From Aminobacter carboxidus (GTDB lineage Bacteria > Pseudomonadota > Alphaproteobacteria > Rhizobiales > Rhizobiaceae): a stretch of DNA of 64,000 bases. Made by a program: the position numbers and the translations under genes. The stretch covers positions 1 through 64,000 of the forward strand of contig NZ_JACZEP010000006.1 of NCBI RefSeq assembly GCF_014863355.1, read 5' to 3'. This document shows, piece after piece, positions 11,357 to 19,804 of this stretch. Numbering within the stretch: position 1 is the first letter of the stretch; the number at the start of each line of letters is the position of its first letter. A model generated the notes under the pieces. The model worked only from the letters and a program-made list of their open reading frames with translations. It ran no database searches and had not been told where the DNA came from.

Positions 11357-13306
11357 ATGCAAACACGTGAATCCGACGTCTTCAATCTTTTCTCGGAGAT
11401 CTACGGAAGTCAGACCACCGAGGAGATGAGCCTACAGCAATATCTGCTCGCCTGCCGCGACCAGCCTGCGATGTACGCGACTGCGGCCGAGCGAATGGTG
11501 GACGCCATCGGCGCCCCCACACTGATCGACACCAGCGCGGACCCCCGGATGGGACGCATCTTCGCCAATCGAACAATCAAGATTTATCCGGCGTTTGCCG
11601 AGTTCTACGGCATGGAAGACACGATCGAGCGGATCGTCGGCTACTTCCGCTATGCCGCGCAAGGGCTCGAGGAACGCAAGCAGATCCTCTATCTGCTCGG
11701 CCCCGTCGGCGGCGGCAAGTCGTCGCTCGCCGAGCGGCTGAAGAAGCTGATGGAAGAGCGGCCGATCTATACGCTCAAGGTCGGCGGCCAGCTCAGCCCG
11801 ATTTTCGAATCACCCCTCGGCCTGTTCCATCCCGAACGCATGGCCGACCTGCTCGAAGACAAATATGGCATCGCCCGGCGCCGGCTAACCGGTCTGATTT
11901 CGCCCTGGGCGGCCAAGCGGCTCGAAGAAATCGGCGGCGACGTTGCTAAATTCTCCGTCGTCAAGCTGACGCCGTCGCGGCTGCGCCAGATCGGCATCGC
12001 CAAGACCGAGCCCGGCGACGAGAACAACCAGGACGTGTCGGCGCTTGTCGGCAAGGTCGACATCCGCAAGCTCGAAAATTTCAGCCAGGCCGATCCTGAC
12101 GCCTACTCCTACAGCGGCGGCCTGAATCGGACGACGCAAGGGCTGCTCGAATTCGTCGAGATGTTCAAGGCGCCGATCAAGGTGCTGCACCCGCTTTTAA
12201 CCGCGACCCAGGAAGGCAACTACAACGGCACCGAGAGCTTCGGCGCCTTCCCCTACCAGGGCATCGTGCTCGCGCACTCCAACGAGTCCGAATGGCTGCA
12301 GTTCAAGAGCAACAGGAACAACGAGGCGTTCCTCGACCGCATCCTGGTGGTCAAGGTGCCCTACTGCCTGCGCGTCACCGAAGAGCGCCAGATCTACGAA
12401 AAGCTTTTGCGCGAGAGCGAGCTGGTGAGCAATCCATGCGCACCCGAGGTGCTCGACATATTGAGCCGCTTCACCGTGTCGACGCGACTGTCCGAACACG
12501 AGAATTCGCCGCTCTACACCAAGATGCGTGTCTATGACGGCGAGAACCTGAAGGACGTCGACCCCAAGGCCAAGTCGATGCAGGAGTATCGCGATGCCGC
12601 CGGCGTCGACGAAGGCATGAACGGCGTCAGCACGCGCTTTGCCTTCAAGGTGCTGTCGGAGACGTTCAACTACGACACCAAGGAAATCGCCGCCGATCCG
12701 GTGCATCTGATGTATGTGCTCGAACAGGCAATCAAGCGCGAGCAGTTCCCGGGCGAGATCGAATCCTCCTATCTCGATTTCATCAAGTCCGAGATCGCGT
12801 CCCGCTATGCCGAGTTCATCGGCCACGAGATCCAGAAGGCCTATCTCGAATCCTACAGCGAATATGGCCAGAACCTGTTTGACCGTTACATCGCCTACGC
12901 CGACGCCTGGATCGAGGATCAGGACTACAAGGACCCCGACACCGGCCAGATTCTCAACCGCGGCATTCTCGACTCGGAACTGTCGCAGATCGAGAAGCCG
13001 GCCGGCATCGCCAACCCCAAGGACTTCCGCAACGAGGTGGTGAAGTTCACGCTTAGGGCGCGCGCCAAGAACAATGGCCGCAACCCGTCGTGGACGAGCT
13101 ACGAGAAGCTGCGCGAGGTGATCGAGAAGCGGATGTTCGGCCAGGTCGAGGACCTGCTGCCGGTGATCAGCTTCGGCGCCAAGCGCGACAGCACCACCGA
13201 GAAACAGCATGCCGAATTCGTCGAGCGCATGACAGAGCGCGGCTACACGCAGCGTCAGGTCAGGCGACTTGTCGATTGGTACATGCGGGTCAACAAGGCA
13301 GGCTGA
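11357..13306 (+). CDS. yeaG: PrkA/YeaG-family serine protein kinase
   Basis: A 649-aa cytosolic protein. The N-terminal AAA-type domain carries Walker A GPVGGGKSS (Lys121), and the C-terminal half is the PrkA kinase-like domain (from about residue 390). Length matches E. coli YeaG (644 aa). The gene starts at ATG 11357 with a GAGGGTGCC ribosome site. It is followed after 21 nt by yeaH and then spoVR. This trio is conserved in proteobacteria and linked to nutrient stress and stationary-phase adaptation; the kinase targets are poorly known. Confidence 0.95.
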   Translation: MQTRESDVFNLFSEIYGSQTTEEMSLQQYLLACRDQPAMYATAAERMVDAIGAPTLIDTSADPRMGRIFANRTIKIYPAFAEFYGMEDTIERIVGYFRYAAQGLEERKQILYLLGPVGGGKSSLAERLKKLMEERPIYTLKVGGQLSPIFESPLGLFHPERMADLLEDKYGIARRRLTGLISPWAAKRLEEIGGDVAKFSVVKLTPSRLRQIGIAKTEPGDENNQDVSALVGKVDIRKLENFSQADPDAYSYSGGLNRTTQGLLEFVEMFKAPIKVLHPLLTATQEGNYNGTESFGAFPYQGIVLAHSNESEWLQFKSNRNNEAFLDRILVVKVPYCLRVTEERQIYEKLLRESELVSNPCAPEVLDILSRFTVSTRLSEHENSPLYTKMRVYDGENLKDVDPKAKSMQEYRDAAGVDEGMNGVSTRFAFKVLSETFNYDTKEIAADPVHLMYVLEQAIKREQFPGEIESSYLDFIKSEIASRYAEFIGHEIQKAYLESYSEYGQNLFDRYIAYADAWIEDQDYKDPDTGQILNRGILDSELSQIEKPAGIANPKDFRNEVVKFTLRARAKNNGRNPSWTSYEKLREVIEKRMFGQVEDLLPVISFGAKRDSTTEKQHAEFVERMTERGYTQRQVRRLVDWYMRVNKAG

Positions 13307-13327
13307 CCGGGAGCGAGCGGGGACCAC

Positions 13328-14644
13328 ATGCCGAACTTCATAGATCGGCGCCTCAACCCCAAGGACAAGAGCCTTGGCAACAGGCAACGTTTTTTGAGGC
13401 GCGCCCGGGATGAGCTGAAACGGGCGATCAACGAACGGGTCAGGTCTGGCAAGATCGATGCGGTAGGGGAAGACCAGGTCATCCCGATCCCGCGCAAAGG
13501 GATCGGCGAGCCGACGTTTCAACGCGCACCACATTCGGGCCGCAGGGAGGAGGTCCTTCCCGGCAACAAGACCTTCGGCACCGGCGACCGAATTCCACGC
13601 CCGGCGGCCGGCAGCGGCAAGGGTTCGGACCCTTCGTCATCTGGAGAGGGCGAGGACGATTTCCAGTTCGTCCTGTCGCGCGAGGAAGCGCTCGACCTGT
13701 TCTTCGAAGACCTCGAGCTGCCCGACCTGGTCAAGCTCAACCTCAAGGAAGTGGTGACGTTCAGGCCGCGCAGAGCCGGGTTCACGATGAGCGGAAACCC
13801 GACAAGCATCAGTGTCGGGCGCACCATGTTCAACAGCTTTGGCCGGCGCATCGCGCTGAGACGGCCGAAGCAAGCAGAGATCGACGCGGTTGCGGCCGAG
13901 CTCGCCAAGCTGGAGGGTGAGCGGCGGCCAAGCGCCGCCACTCAGCAACGCATGGTCGCCTTGCGCGAGGAACTTGCAACGCTCGTGCGGCGCAGAAAGC
14001 TGATCCCCTACATCGACCCCATCGACATCCGCTTCAACCGGTTCGAACCGCAGCCGGTGCCCAACGCCAATGCGGTGATGTTCTGCCTGATGGACGTCTC
14101 GGGTTCGATGGGCGAGCGCGAGAAGGATTTGGCCAAGCGCTTCTTCGTGCTGCTGCACCTGTTTCTCAAGCGGCGCTACGCCAAGACCGACATCGTCTTC
14201 ATCCGCCACACCCACGAGGCATCGGAGGTCGACGAGGACACCTTCTTCTACAGCACCCAGAGCGGCGGCACTGTCGTTTCCACCGCACTCGAAGAGATGC
14301 TGCGCGTCATCCGCGAACGCTACCCCGCCAAGGAGTGGAACATCTACGCCGCACAGGCTTCCGACGGCGACAACATCCCCAACGATTCCGAGCGTTGCGT
14401 GTCGATCCTCGACAAGACGCTGATGCAGCTGTGCCAGTATTACGCCTATGTCGAGATTATCGACGAGCGCGAAAGCGAGATGTTCCGCCATGCCGACAAC
14501 GGCACTTCGCTGTGGAACGCCTACCGCGAGGTCAGCGCCGAATGGCCGAATTTCGAGATGACACGCATCGCCAAGCCGTCCGACATCTATCCCGTCTTTC
14601 ATGAGCTGTTCGCCAAGGCGCCGGCGCCGGCAAAACGCAGATGA
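13328..14644 (+). CDS. yeaH: YeaH/YhbH-family protein (DUF444, VWA-like)
   Basis: A 438-aa cytosolic protein of the DUF444 family. The N-terminus is very basic (FIDRRLNPKDKSLGNRQRFLRRAR). From about residue 245 it has a von Willebrand A-like metal-site motif, FCLMDVSGSMGE, with further conserved parts at FIRHTHEASEVDED and QASDGDNIPNDSERC. It is the standard partner of YeaG. The start follows a GAGCGGGG ribosome site 21 nt after yeaG. Its molecular activity is not established. Confidence 0.95.
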   Translation: MPNFIDRRLNPKDKSLGNRQRFLRRARDELKRAINERVRSGKIDAVGEDQVIPIPRKGIGEPTFQRAPHSGRREEVLPGNKTFGTGDRIPRPAAGSGKGSDPSSSGEGEDDFQFVLSREEALDLFFEDLELPDLVKLNLKEVVTFRPRRAGFTMSGNPTSISVGRTMFNSFGRRIALRRPKQAEIDAVAAELAKLEGERRPSAATQQRMVALREELATLVRRRKLIPYIDPIDIRFNRFEPQPVPNANAVMFCLMDVSGSMGEREKDLAKRFFVLLHLFLKRRYAKTDIVFIRHTHEASEVDEDTFFYSTQSGGTVVSTALEEMLRVIRERYPAKEWNIYAAQASDGDNIPNDSERCVSILDKTLMQLCQYYAYVEIIDERESEMFRHADNGTSLWNAYREVSAEWPNFEMTRIAKPSDIYPVFHELFAKAPAPAKRR

Positions 14645-14653
14645 GGATGCACA

Positions 14654-16210
14654 TTGGAAAAGCGGTCGAAAAGTTTGCCACTGCTGTTCACGAGTTCCGA
14701 CTGGAACTTTGACGACCTGTCGCGCGTCTATGACGCGATCCGCGAGATCGCCGTCACTGAGCTTCGCCTCGACTTCTATCCCAACCAGATCGAGGTCATC
14801 TCGTCAGAGCAGATGCTCGACGCCTATTCCTCGATCGGCATGCCGCTGATGTACCAGCACTGGTCCTTCGGCAAACATTTCGTCCACGAGTCCAACCTCT
14901 ATCGCAAGGGGCGCATGGGGCTCGCCTACGAACTGGTGATCAATTCCAATCCCTGCATCACCTACCTCATGGAAGAAAACACCATGGCGCTGCAGACGCT
15001 TGTCATCGCGCACGCGTCGTTCGGCCATAACCACTTCTTCAAGAACAACTACCTGTTCCAGCAATGGACCGATGCCGGCGCCATCCTGTCCTACATGGAG
15101 TTCGCCAAGAGCTTCATCGCCCGCTGCGAGGAACGCTACGGCCCGGCTGCCGTCGAGGCCGTGCTCGATGCGTCGCATGCGCTGATGCCGCAGGCGGTAT
15201 TCCGCTATCGCCGCCGTCCGCGCCTGTCGGTCGAGCGCGAGCGGGCGCGCATCCGTGAGCGGCTCGAGCACGAGGAGCGTACCTTCAGCGACCTTTGGCG
15301 CACCCTGCCGCTAGCTGCCGAAGCCGAGGCGCCGCGCGAGGTCGAAACCGACATGGCGGAGCGTCAATCGGCGATCGAGTATCCCGAGGAAAACCTGCTC
15401 TACTTCCTGGAAAAATACAGCCCGGTGCTCAAGGCCTGGCAACGCGAGATCCTGCGCATTGTCCGCGTCATCGCGCAGTATTTCTACCCGCAGCGGCAGA
15501 CCAAGGTGATGAACGAGGGCTGCGCCACCTTCGTCCACTACACCATCATGAACAGACTCTACGACAAGGGCCAGATCAGCGAAGGCACCATGCTGGAAGT
15601 GCTGCAGAACCACTCCAACGTGGTGTTCCAGCCCCACTTCGACGACCCGCGCTATGGCGGCCTCAATCCCTACACGCTGGGCTTCAACATGATGCGTGAC
15701 ATCCAGCGCATCTGCACCGAGCCCACTGCGGAGGACCGCGACTGGTTTCCCGATTTCGCCGGCAATGGCGACTGGTGCGGCACGCTGCTCGACGCCTGGG
15801 CGACGCACCGCGACGAATCCTTCATCCGGCAGTTCCTGAGCCCGGCGCTGATCCGCGACATGCGGCTGTTTTCGCTGCAGGAAGAATCCTCGGATCCCTA
15901 TTACGAGGTGACCGCGATCCATGACGAGCGCGGCTACGAACGCGTGCGTTCGAGCCTCGCCAACAGCTACGATGTCGGCATGACCCAGCCCGACATCCAG
16001 GCAGTGGGCGCCGACCTCAAGGGCGACCGCAAGCTGCGCCTCAAGCACACTGTGCACAATGGGGCTACGCTGGTCGAGGAAACCCGCAACGAGACGATGC
16101 GCTACATCCAGCGGCTCTGGGGCCACGAGGTCAGCCTCGTCGGCGTCGATGCCCAGACCGACAAGGTGCTCTACGAAGTCTCGTCCAAGGAGCTGGGCGA
16201 GAAGGCCTGA
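14654..16210 (+). CDS. spoVR: SpoVR/YcgB-family protein
   Basis: A 518-aa cytosolic protein with the SpoVR core from residue 14 (SDWNFDDLSRVYDAIREIA), including PLMYQHWSFGKHF, NEGCATFVHYTIMNRLYDKG and a His-rich segment HASFGHNHFFKNN. The start is TTG 14654, preceded by GAGG and only 9 nt after yeaH, so coupling is likely. The family is named for Bacillus cortex formation, but here it belongs to the YeaG/YeaH stress module. The gene ends one base before the convergent cutC end, with no room for a terminator. Confidence 0.94.
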   Translation: MEKRSKSLPLLFTSSDWNFDDLSRVYDAIREIAVTELRLDFYPNQIEVISSEQMLDAYSSIGMPLMYQHWSFGKHFVHESNLYRKGRMGLAYELVINSNPCITYLMEENTMALQTLVIAHASFGHNHFFKNNYLFQQWTDAGAILSYMEFAKSFIARCEERYGPAAVEAVLDASHALMPQAVFRYRRRPRLSVERERARIRERLEHEERTFSDLWRTLPLAAEAEAPREVETDMAERQSAIEYPEENLLYFLEKYSPVLKAWQREILRIVRVIAQYFYPQRQTKVMNEGCATFVHYTIMNRLYDKGQISEGTMLEVLQNHSNVVFQPHFDDPRYGGLNPYTLGFNMMRDIQRICTEPTAEDRDWFPDFAGNGDWCGTLLDAWATHRDESFIRQFLSPALIRDMRLFSLQEESSDPYYEVTAIHDERGYERVRSSLANSYDVGMTQPDIQAVGADLKGDRKLRLKHTVHNGATLVEETRNETMRYIQRLWGHEVSLVGVDAQTDKVLYEVSSKELGEKA

Positions 16211-16211
16211 G

Positions 16212-16937
16212 TTAGGCCAGCGCCGCCTTCATCTTGCGCACGATCCCGGCGTCGGTGTGTTTTGGTCGCGGCGCGACAAAGCCGAGTTCGAGCGCCTTGC
16301 CGGCGGGCGCGTCTGATACCACCGAGCAGGACGAGTGAATCTCGCGCAGTGGCAGCCGCGCCTTGATCGCGCCGACTGTGTCGAGATTGACGCCCGACCC
16401 GGGCATGATGACGATGCAGCCGCGCGCGTGGTCGCAGCACGCAGCCAGCGCTTCGAGCCCCTTCAGCGCCGTGGTCTCTCCGCCCGAAGTCAGGATGCGC
16501 TCGAAGCCGAGTTCGACGGCAAGCTCGATCGCGTCTGTGAAATCCGGGCCGGCAAGGTCGAAGGCGCGGTGCAGCGTCGTGCCGAGTCCTTGCGCATGCG
16601 CGCTCAGTCGCGAAAGCACCTCGTGGTCGAGCGCGCCGTCCGGCTTGCTGGCGCCGAGCACGACACCCGCCAGTCCGGCGGCACGCACGGCGTCGATGTC
16701 GGCCAGCAAGGTTGTGACATCCGCGTCGTCGAAAACGAAATCGCCGGGCCGCGTGCGGATCATCGCATAGACTGGGATCGGCGCCCTGGCAGCAAGGGCC
16801 ATCAGGCCGGGCGACGGGGTCAGGCCACCTGTTTCGAGCGCAGCGCAAAGCTCGATGCGATCAGCACCGCCTTCAATCGCCGCAGCCAGGCTTTGCGGGC
16901 TGTCGACGCAGACTTCGAGGCGGATTTTCTCAGACAT
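16212..16937 (-). CDS. cutC: CutC-family protein (TIM barrel)
   Basis: A 241-aa cytosolic TIM-barrel protein: LEVCVDSPQSLAAAIEGGADRIELCAAL at the N-terminus, then GGLTPSPGL, YAMIRTRPGDFVF, TLHRAFD and ILTSGGETTALKG. The family was named for copper tolerance but its biochemical role is doubtful. Start ATG 16937: the end of the ROK kinase gene overlaps it by 8 nt, so they are coupled. The sugar-kinase and ABC-importer neighbourhood suggests a role in sugar metabolism rather than metal handling; that is inference. Confidence 0.93.
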   Translation of the reverse strand: MSEKIRLEVCVDSPQSLAAAIEGGADRIELCAALETGGLTPSPGLMALAARAPIPVYAMIRTRPGDFVFDDADVTTLLADIDAVRAAGLAGVVLGASKPDGALDHEVLSRLSAHAQGLGTTLHRAFDLAGPDFTDAIELAVELGFERILTSGGETTALKGLEALAACCDHARGCIVIMPGSGVNLDTVGAIKARLPLREIHSSCSVVSDAPAGKALELGFVAPRPKHTDAGIVRKMKAALA

Positions 16938-17844
16938 GGGCAAGCTCCTGGAAACCGACGGCCGCAGCACCGATGAGGCCCGGCTCAGTGGTCAAGGCTG
17001 CCTTGACCAGCAGCGGGCTTTGCGCGCGCCGCAACGTGCGGCTACGCACCTTATTGTCGAGCGCAGCGATCAGTTCGGGCACATTAGACAGTCCACCGCC
17101 AACGGGAACGACGGATGCGCCGATGATGTTCATCGTCAGCGCCAGCGGCACGCCGACAAGTTCGAGATAGACATCCATGGTGCGGCGCGCCTTCGCCTCG
17201 CCTTCGCGCCAGCGGTCGATGACATCAGTGCTCGACAGCACCTCGCCGCACAGGAAATGGTGCAACTTCTCGACCCCGCGGGCGCCGCCGATGGTGTCGA
17301 CGCAGCCAGCCTGGCCGCAGCCGCAGGCGAAATGCGGGACTTCGACCGGCGGCGTGCCGACGCGCGTCGCCAGCGCTTGGCCGTGGCCCCACTCGCCGGC
17401 ATAGCCGCCAGCACCCCGAACGAGACGACCGTCGATGACCAGTCCGCCGCCGACGCCGGTGCCCAGGATGATACCGAAGACATTGGCATGACCACGCCCC
17501 GCTCCTTCAGTCGCCTCGGCCATGGCGAAACAATCGGCATCGTTGGCGATCGACACCGGCAGCCCGATCTCGGCTTGGAGATCGGCTGCGATGGTACGGC
17601 CGTCGATGCAAGGGATGTTGGCGCATTTCAGGCTGCCGGAAGCTGGATCGACTACACCGGCGATCGAGATCGAAACGCCTTTGGTACGGCCACGATCCGG
17701 CGCCACGCGCTCGGCGATGACCGCGGCGAAGGCGTCAAAATCGTCAAGCGGGGTTTTGACCCGGTCGATGATCTCGATTTCGCTGGCCGAGCCCGCGCGG
17801 GCGCTTTTTATCGTTGAACCGCCAATGTCGAAGCAGGTAAGCAT
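16930..17844 (-). CDS. ROK-family sugar kinase (possibly N-acetylhexosamine kinase)
   Basis: A 304-aa cytosolic kinase. N-terminal phosphate loop DIGGSTIKSA; catalytic Asp within SIANDADCFAMAEA; GTGVGGGLVIDGRLVRGAGGYAGEWGH; and the ROK zinc site with CGCGQAGCVDTIGGARG. Start ATG 17844 is supported by the family N-terminus (MLTCFDIGGSTIK). It is divergent from the LacI regulator (84-nt gap) and coupled to cutC. Since the nearby importer operon has a glycosylasparaginase, a GlcNAc kinase role is a reasonable guess; glucose or another sugar is possible. Confidence 0.88.
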   Translation of the reverse strand: MLTCFDIGGSTIKSARAGSASEIEIIDRVKTPLDDFDAFAAVIAERVAPDRGRTKGVSISIAGVVDPASGSLKCANIPCIDGRTIAADLQAEIGLPVSIANDADCFAMAEATEGAGRGHANVFGIILGTGVGGGLVIDGRLVRGAGGYAGEWGHGQALATRVGTPPVEVPHFACGCGQAGCVDTIGGARGVEKLHHFLCGEVLSSTDVIDRWREGEAKARRTMDVYLELVGVPLALTMNIIGASVVPVGGGLSNVPELIAALDNKVRSRTLRRAQSPLLVKAALTTEPGLIGAAAVGFQELAHV

Positions 17845-17928
17845 GAAATCAGTTCCCGGATGGATGAATGCTGCGGGACGTCTGGCCACGGCGCCCAAAT
17901 TTCAAGACGACAACTCGCAAAGGCACTT

Positions 17929-18927
17929 ATGGACAGTTCGCGCAAACGACGCACCTCGCCGACCATCTCCGATGTCGCCGAGCTGGCCGGCGTGTCGCGC
18001 GCGATCGCCTCGCGGGCACTGTCGAGCGAAAGCCGACCCGTCTCCGCCGACAAGCGCGCGCGTGTGCTTGAAGCAGCAGACAAGCTCGGCTTCAAGCCCA
18101 ATCTTCTGGCCCGCAGCCTGACCACCAAGACGGTCAACCTGATCGCGGTCATCGTCAACCACATCCACGACTTCTCCGATCTCGACCTGTTTGACCTGCT
18201 GATCAGCGACATCCAGTCGATCGGCAAGCAGGTGATCTTCCTGCGCGTCGGCTCGGTCGAGCGGATCGAGGAGTTCCTGCGCAACGGCGTCGCCTATCAC
18301 GTCGATGCGGCACTGGTGTTTTCCGACTTCGCCGATGCCGAAAGCGTGCGCAAGATGTTCCGCAGCGACGACGTTTTGATGCTCAACGGCATGCATGACG
18401 GCTCGTCTCCTTCAGTCGTGCCCAACGAGGCGATCGGCATCGCCGAAGCGGTTGCCGATGCCGCCAACAAGGGCGTTGCGACCGCGGCCCTGGTGACCGG
18501 ACGCGTATCCTCGCCGGTCGAACAACAGCGCATCACCAACTACAAGGCCGAGATGGCAAAACGCGGCATCAGCCTGGTTGCGGAACTGCGCGGCGACTAC
18601 TCCTACCAGAGCGGCCGCAGCGTCGCGCAATCACCTGAATGGCCGACGACCGACGCGGTGTTCTGCACCTCCGATGCGATGGCCATGGGTATTATGGACG
18701 TTCACCGCGATGCCTTTCCCGGCAACAGGCCGGAGCGCTTCCGCCTCTACGGCTTCGACAATTTGTCGCTGACGGATTTCGAGGCCTATCCGATCTCGTC
18801 GATCGGCTACGACAAGAAGACCTATGTCGGCGAGATCCTGCGGTTCCTGGCGACGCCCGAGCAATTCTGCAATGGTCAGGCCGAGGTGACTGTGCCGACC
18901 TTCTTCGTGCCGCGCGCGACGTCCTGA
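17929..18927 (+). CDS. LacI-family transcriptional regulator
   Basis: A 332-aa DNA-binding repressor. The N-terminal LacI helix-turn-helix is TISDVAELAGVSRAIASRALS (residues about 10-30), with hinge helix NLLARSLTTKT. A periplasmic-binding-protein-like effector domain follows to the end (DAVFCTSDAMAMGIMD; FRLYGFDNLSLTDF). ATG 17929 has AAAGG five nt upstream; the longer frame lacks a site. It lies between the ROK/cutC pair and the ABC operon and probably controls both through a palindrome such as the one at 22823-22838. The effector is unknown. Confidence 0.9.
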   Translation: MDSSRKRRTSPTISDVAELAGVSRAIASRALSSESRPVSADKRARVLEAADKLGFKPNLLARSLTTKTVNLIAVIVNHIHDFSDLDLFDLLISDIQSIGKQVIFLRVGSVERIEEFLRNGVAYHVDAALVFSDFADAESVRKMFRSDDVLMLNGMHDGSSPSVVPNEAIGIAEAVADAANKGVATAALVTGRVSSPVEQQRITNYKAEMAKRGISLVAELRGDYSYQSGRSVAQSPEWPTTDAVFCTSDAMAMGIMDVHRDAFPGNRPERFRLYGFDNLSLTDFEAYPISSIGYDKKTYVGEILRFLATPEQFCNGQAEVTVPTFFVPRATS

Positions 18928-18944
18928 AGAACAAGCCGAAAGCA

Positions 18945-18972
18945 AAACGGGCAGGCTATTCGCCTGCCCGTT
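18945..18972 (-). terminator. Intrinsic terminator of the ABC operon, perhaps bidirectional
   Basis: ACGGGCAGGC (18947-18956) pairs perfectly with GCCTGCCCGT (18962-18971) around a 5-nt loop. On the minus strand the stem is followed by TTTTGCTTT, a good terminator after the binding protein gene. On the plus strand it lies 20 nt after the LacI gene but has only a short T run. Confidence 0.8.
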
Positions 18973-18986
18973 GCCTCGGCCCTGTC

Positions 18987-19784
18987 TTACCAGAGTGGAG
19001 TCAGTGCCGGTGGGTTGGCGGCTTCGCCCCACCACTTCTTGTAGTTGGTCTCGTAGGCGCCGCTCTGGATGTAGTCGGACACGAACATGTCGATCCAACG
19101 CACGAAGCCCTCATCGCCCTTGGCGACAGCGATGCCGATCGGGTCGTTGGAGTGCAGGCCCGGCAGCGTCACCAGGTTCTCGTTCTTGGTGGCGAGATAG
19201 TCGAGCAGCGAGGAGTCCTCGATGGCGGCATCGACACGCTTCTGCTGCAGCAGAAGCACGCCTTCCGGCGAGAAGTTGTCGGTGTAGACGAGCTCGGCCT
19301 GGGGCGCCGCATTCTTGATGAAGGTCTCGCCGGTCGAGCCGCGGCCGACGACGATCTTCTTGCCGGCGAGGCCTTCGAGCGAGGTGATGCCGGCGTCCTT
19401 CTGGACGATGATGCGTAAGCCAGCGCGGTTGTAGGGGATCGAGAAATCGACCGACTTGGCACGCTCAAGCGTTGCCGAGGTGTTGGCAACGGCGATGTCG
19501 ATCTGGCCCGAGACCAGCATCGAGATGCGGGCGTCGCCCGAGACGTCGACGAACTCGACCGGCACGCCGAGCTTTTCGGCAAGCATGGTGGCGACGTCGA
19601 CGTCATAGCCGACCGGATTGTTCTGGGCGTCGCGGAAGCCGATCGGCTCGCCGCCAAGCGACACGCCGATGCGCACGGTGCCGCGCTCGCGGATTTCGTC
19701 GATCTTGCCGGCGTGGGCAGCGCCCGTGGCCGCGAGGCCAAAGGCCAGCGCCATGCCGGCCAGTTTCGTCATCAGGTTCTTCAT
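18987..19784 (-). CDS. Amino-acid-type ABC transporter substrate-binding protein
   Basis: A 265-aa periplasmic protein (SBP family 3). Signal peptide residues 1-25 (ending GAAHA, mature from GKIDEI). Family features: GTVRIGVSLGGEPIGFRDA, GYDVDVATMLAEKLG, DIAVANTSATLERAKSVDFSIPY. ATG 19784 follows GGGAGAGGGAAA. It is the last gene of the operon, 20 nt downstream of the glycosylasparaginase gene; binding proteins are more often first. Ligand unknown: the operon suggests an asparagine conjugate such as GlcNAc-Asn. Confidence 0.9.
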   Translation of the reverse strand: MKNLMTKLAGMALAFGLAATGAAHAGKIDEIRERGTVRIGVSLGGEPIGFRDAQNNPVGYDVDVATMLAEKLGVPVEFVDVSGDARISMLVSGQIDIAVANTSATLERAKSVDFSIPYNRAGLRIIVQKDAGITSLEGLAGKKIVVGRGSTGETFIKNAAPQAELVYTDNFSPEGVLLLQQKRVDAAIEDSSLLDYLATKNENLVTLPGLHSNDPIGIAVAKGDEGFVRWIDMFVSDYIQSGAYETNYKKWWGEAANPPALTPLW

Positions 19785-19804
19785 TTTCCCTCTCCCTTAG
19801 GTTT

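Noticed and set aside
12197-13534. 445-codon minus-strand frame opposite yeaG
   Set aside because: Same antisense effect; Leu/Val/Asp/His-biased product, no ribosome site, and yeaG is certain.
17843-17856. Second LacI operator at the start of the ROK gene (TGAAATCAGTTCCC)
   Set aside because: Only about 10 of 14 positions agree with the perfect operator and it overlaps the start codon; kept as a remark, not as a feature.
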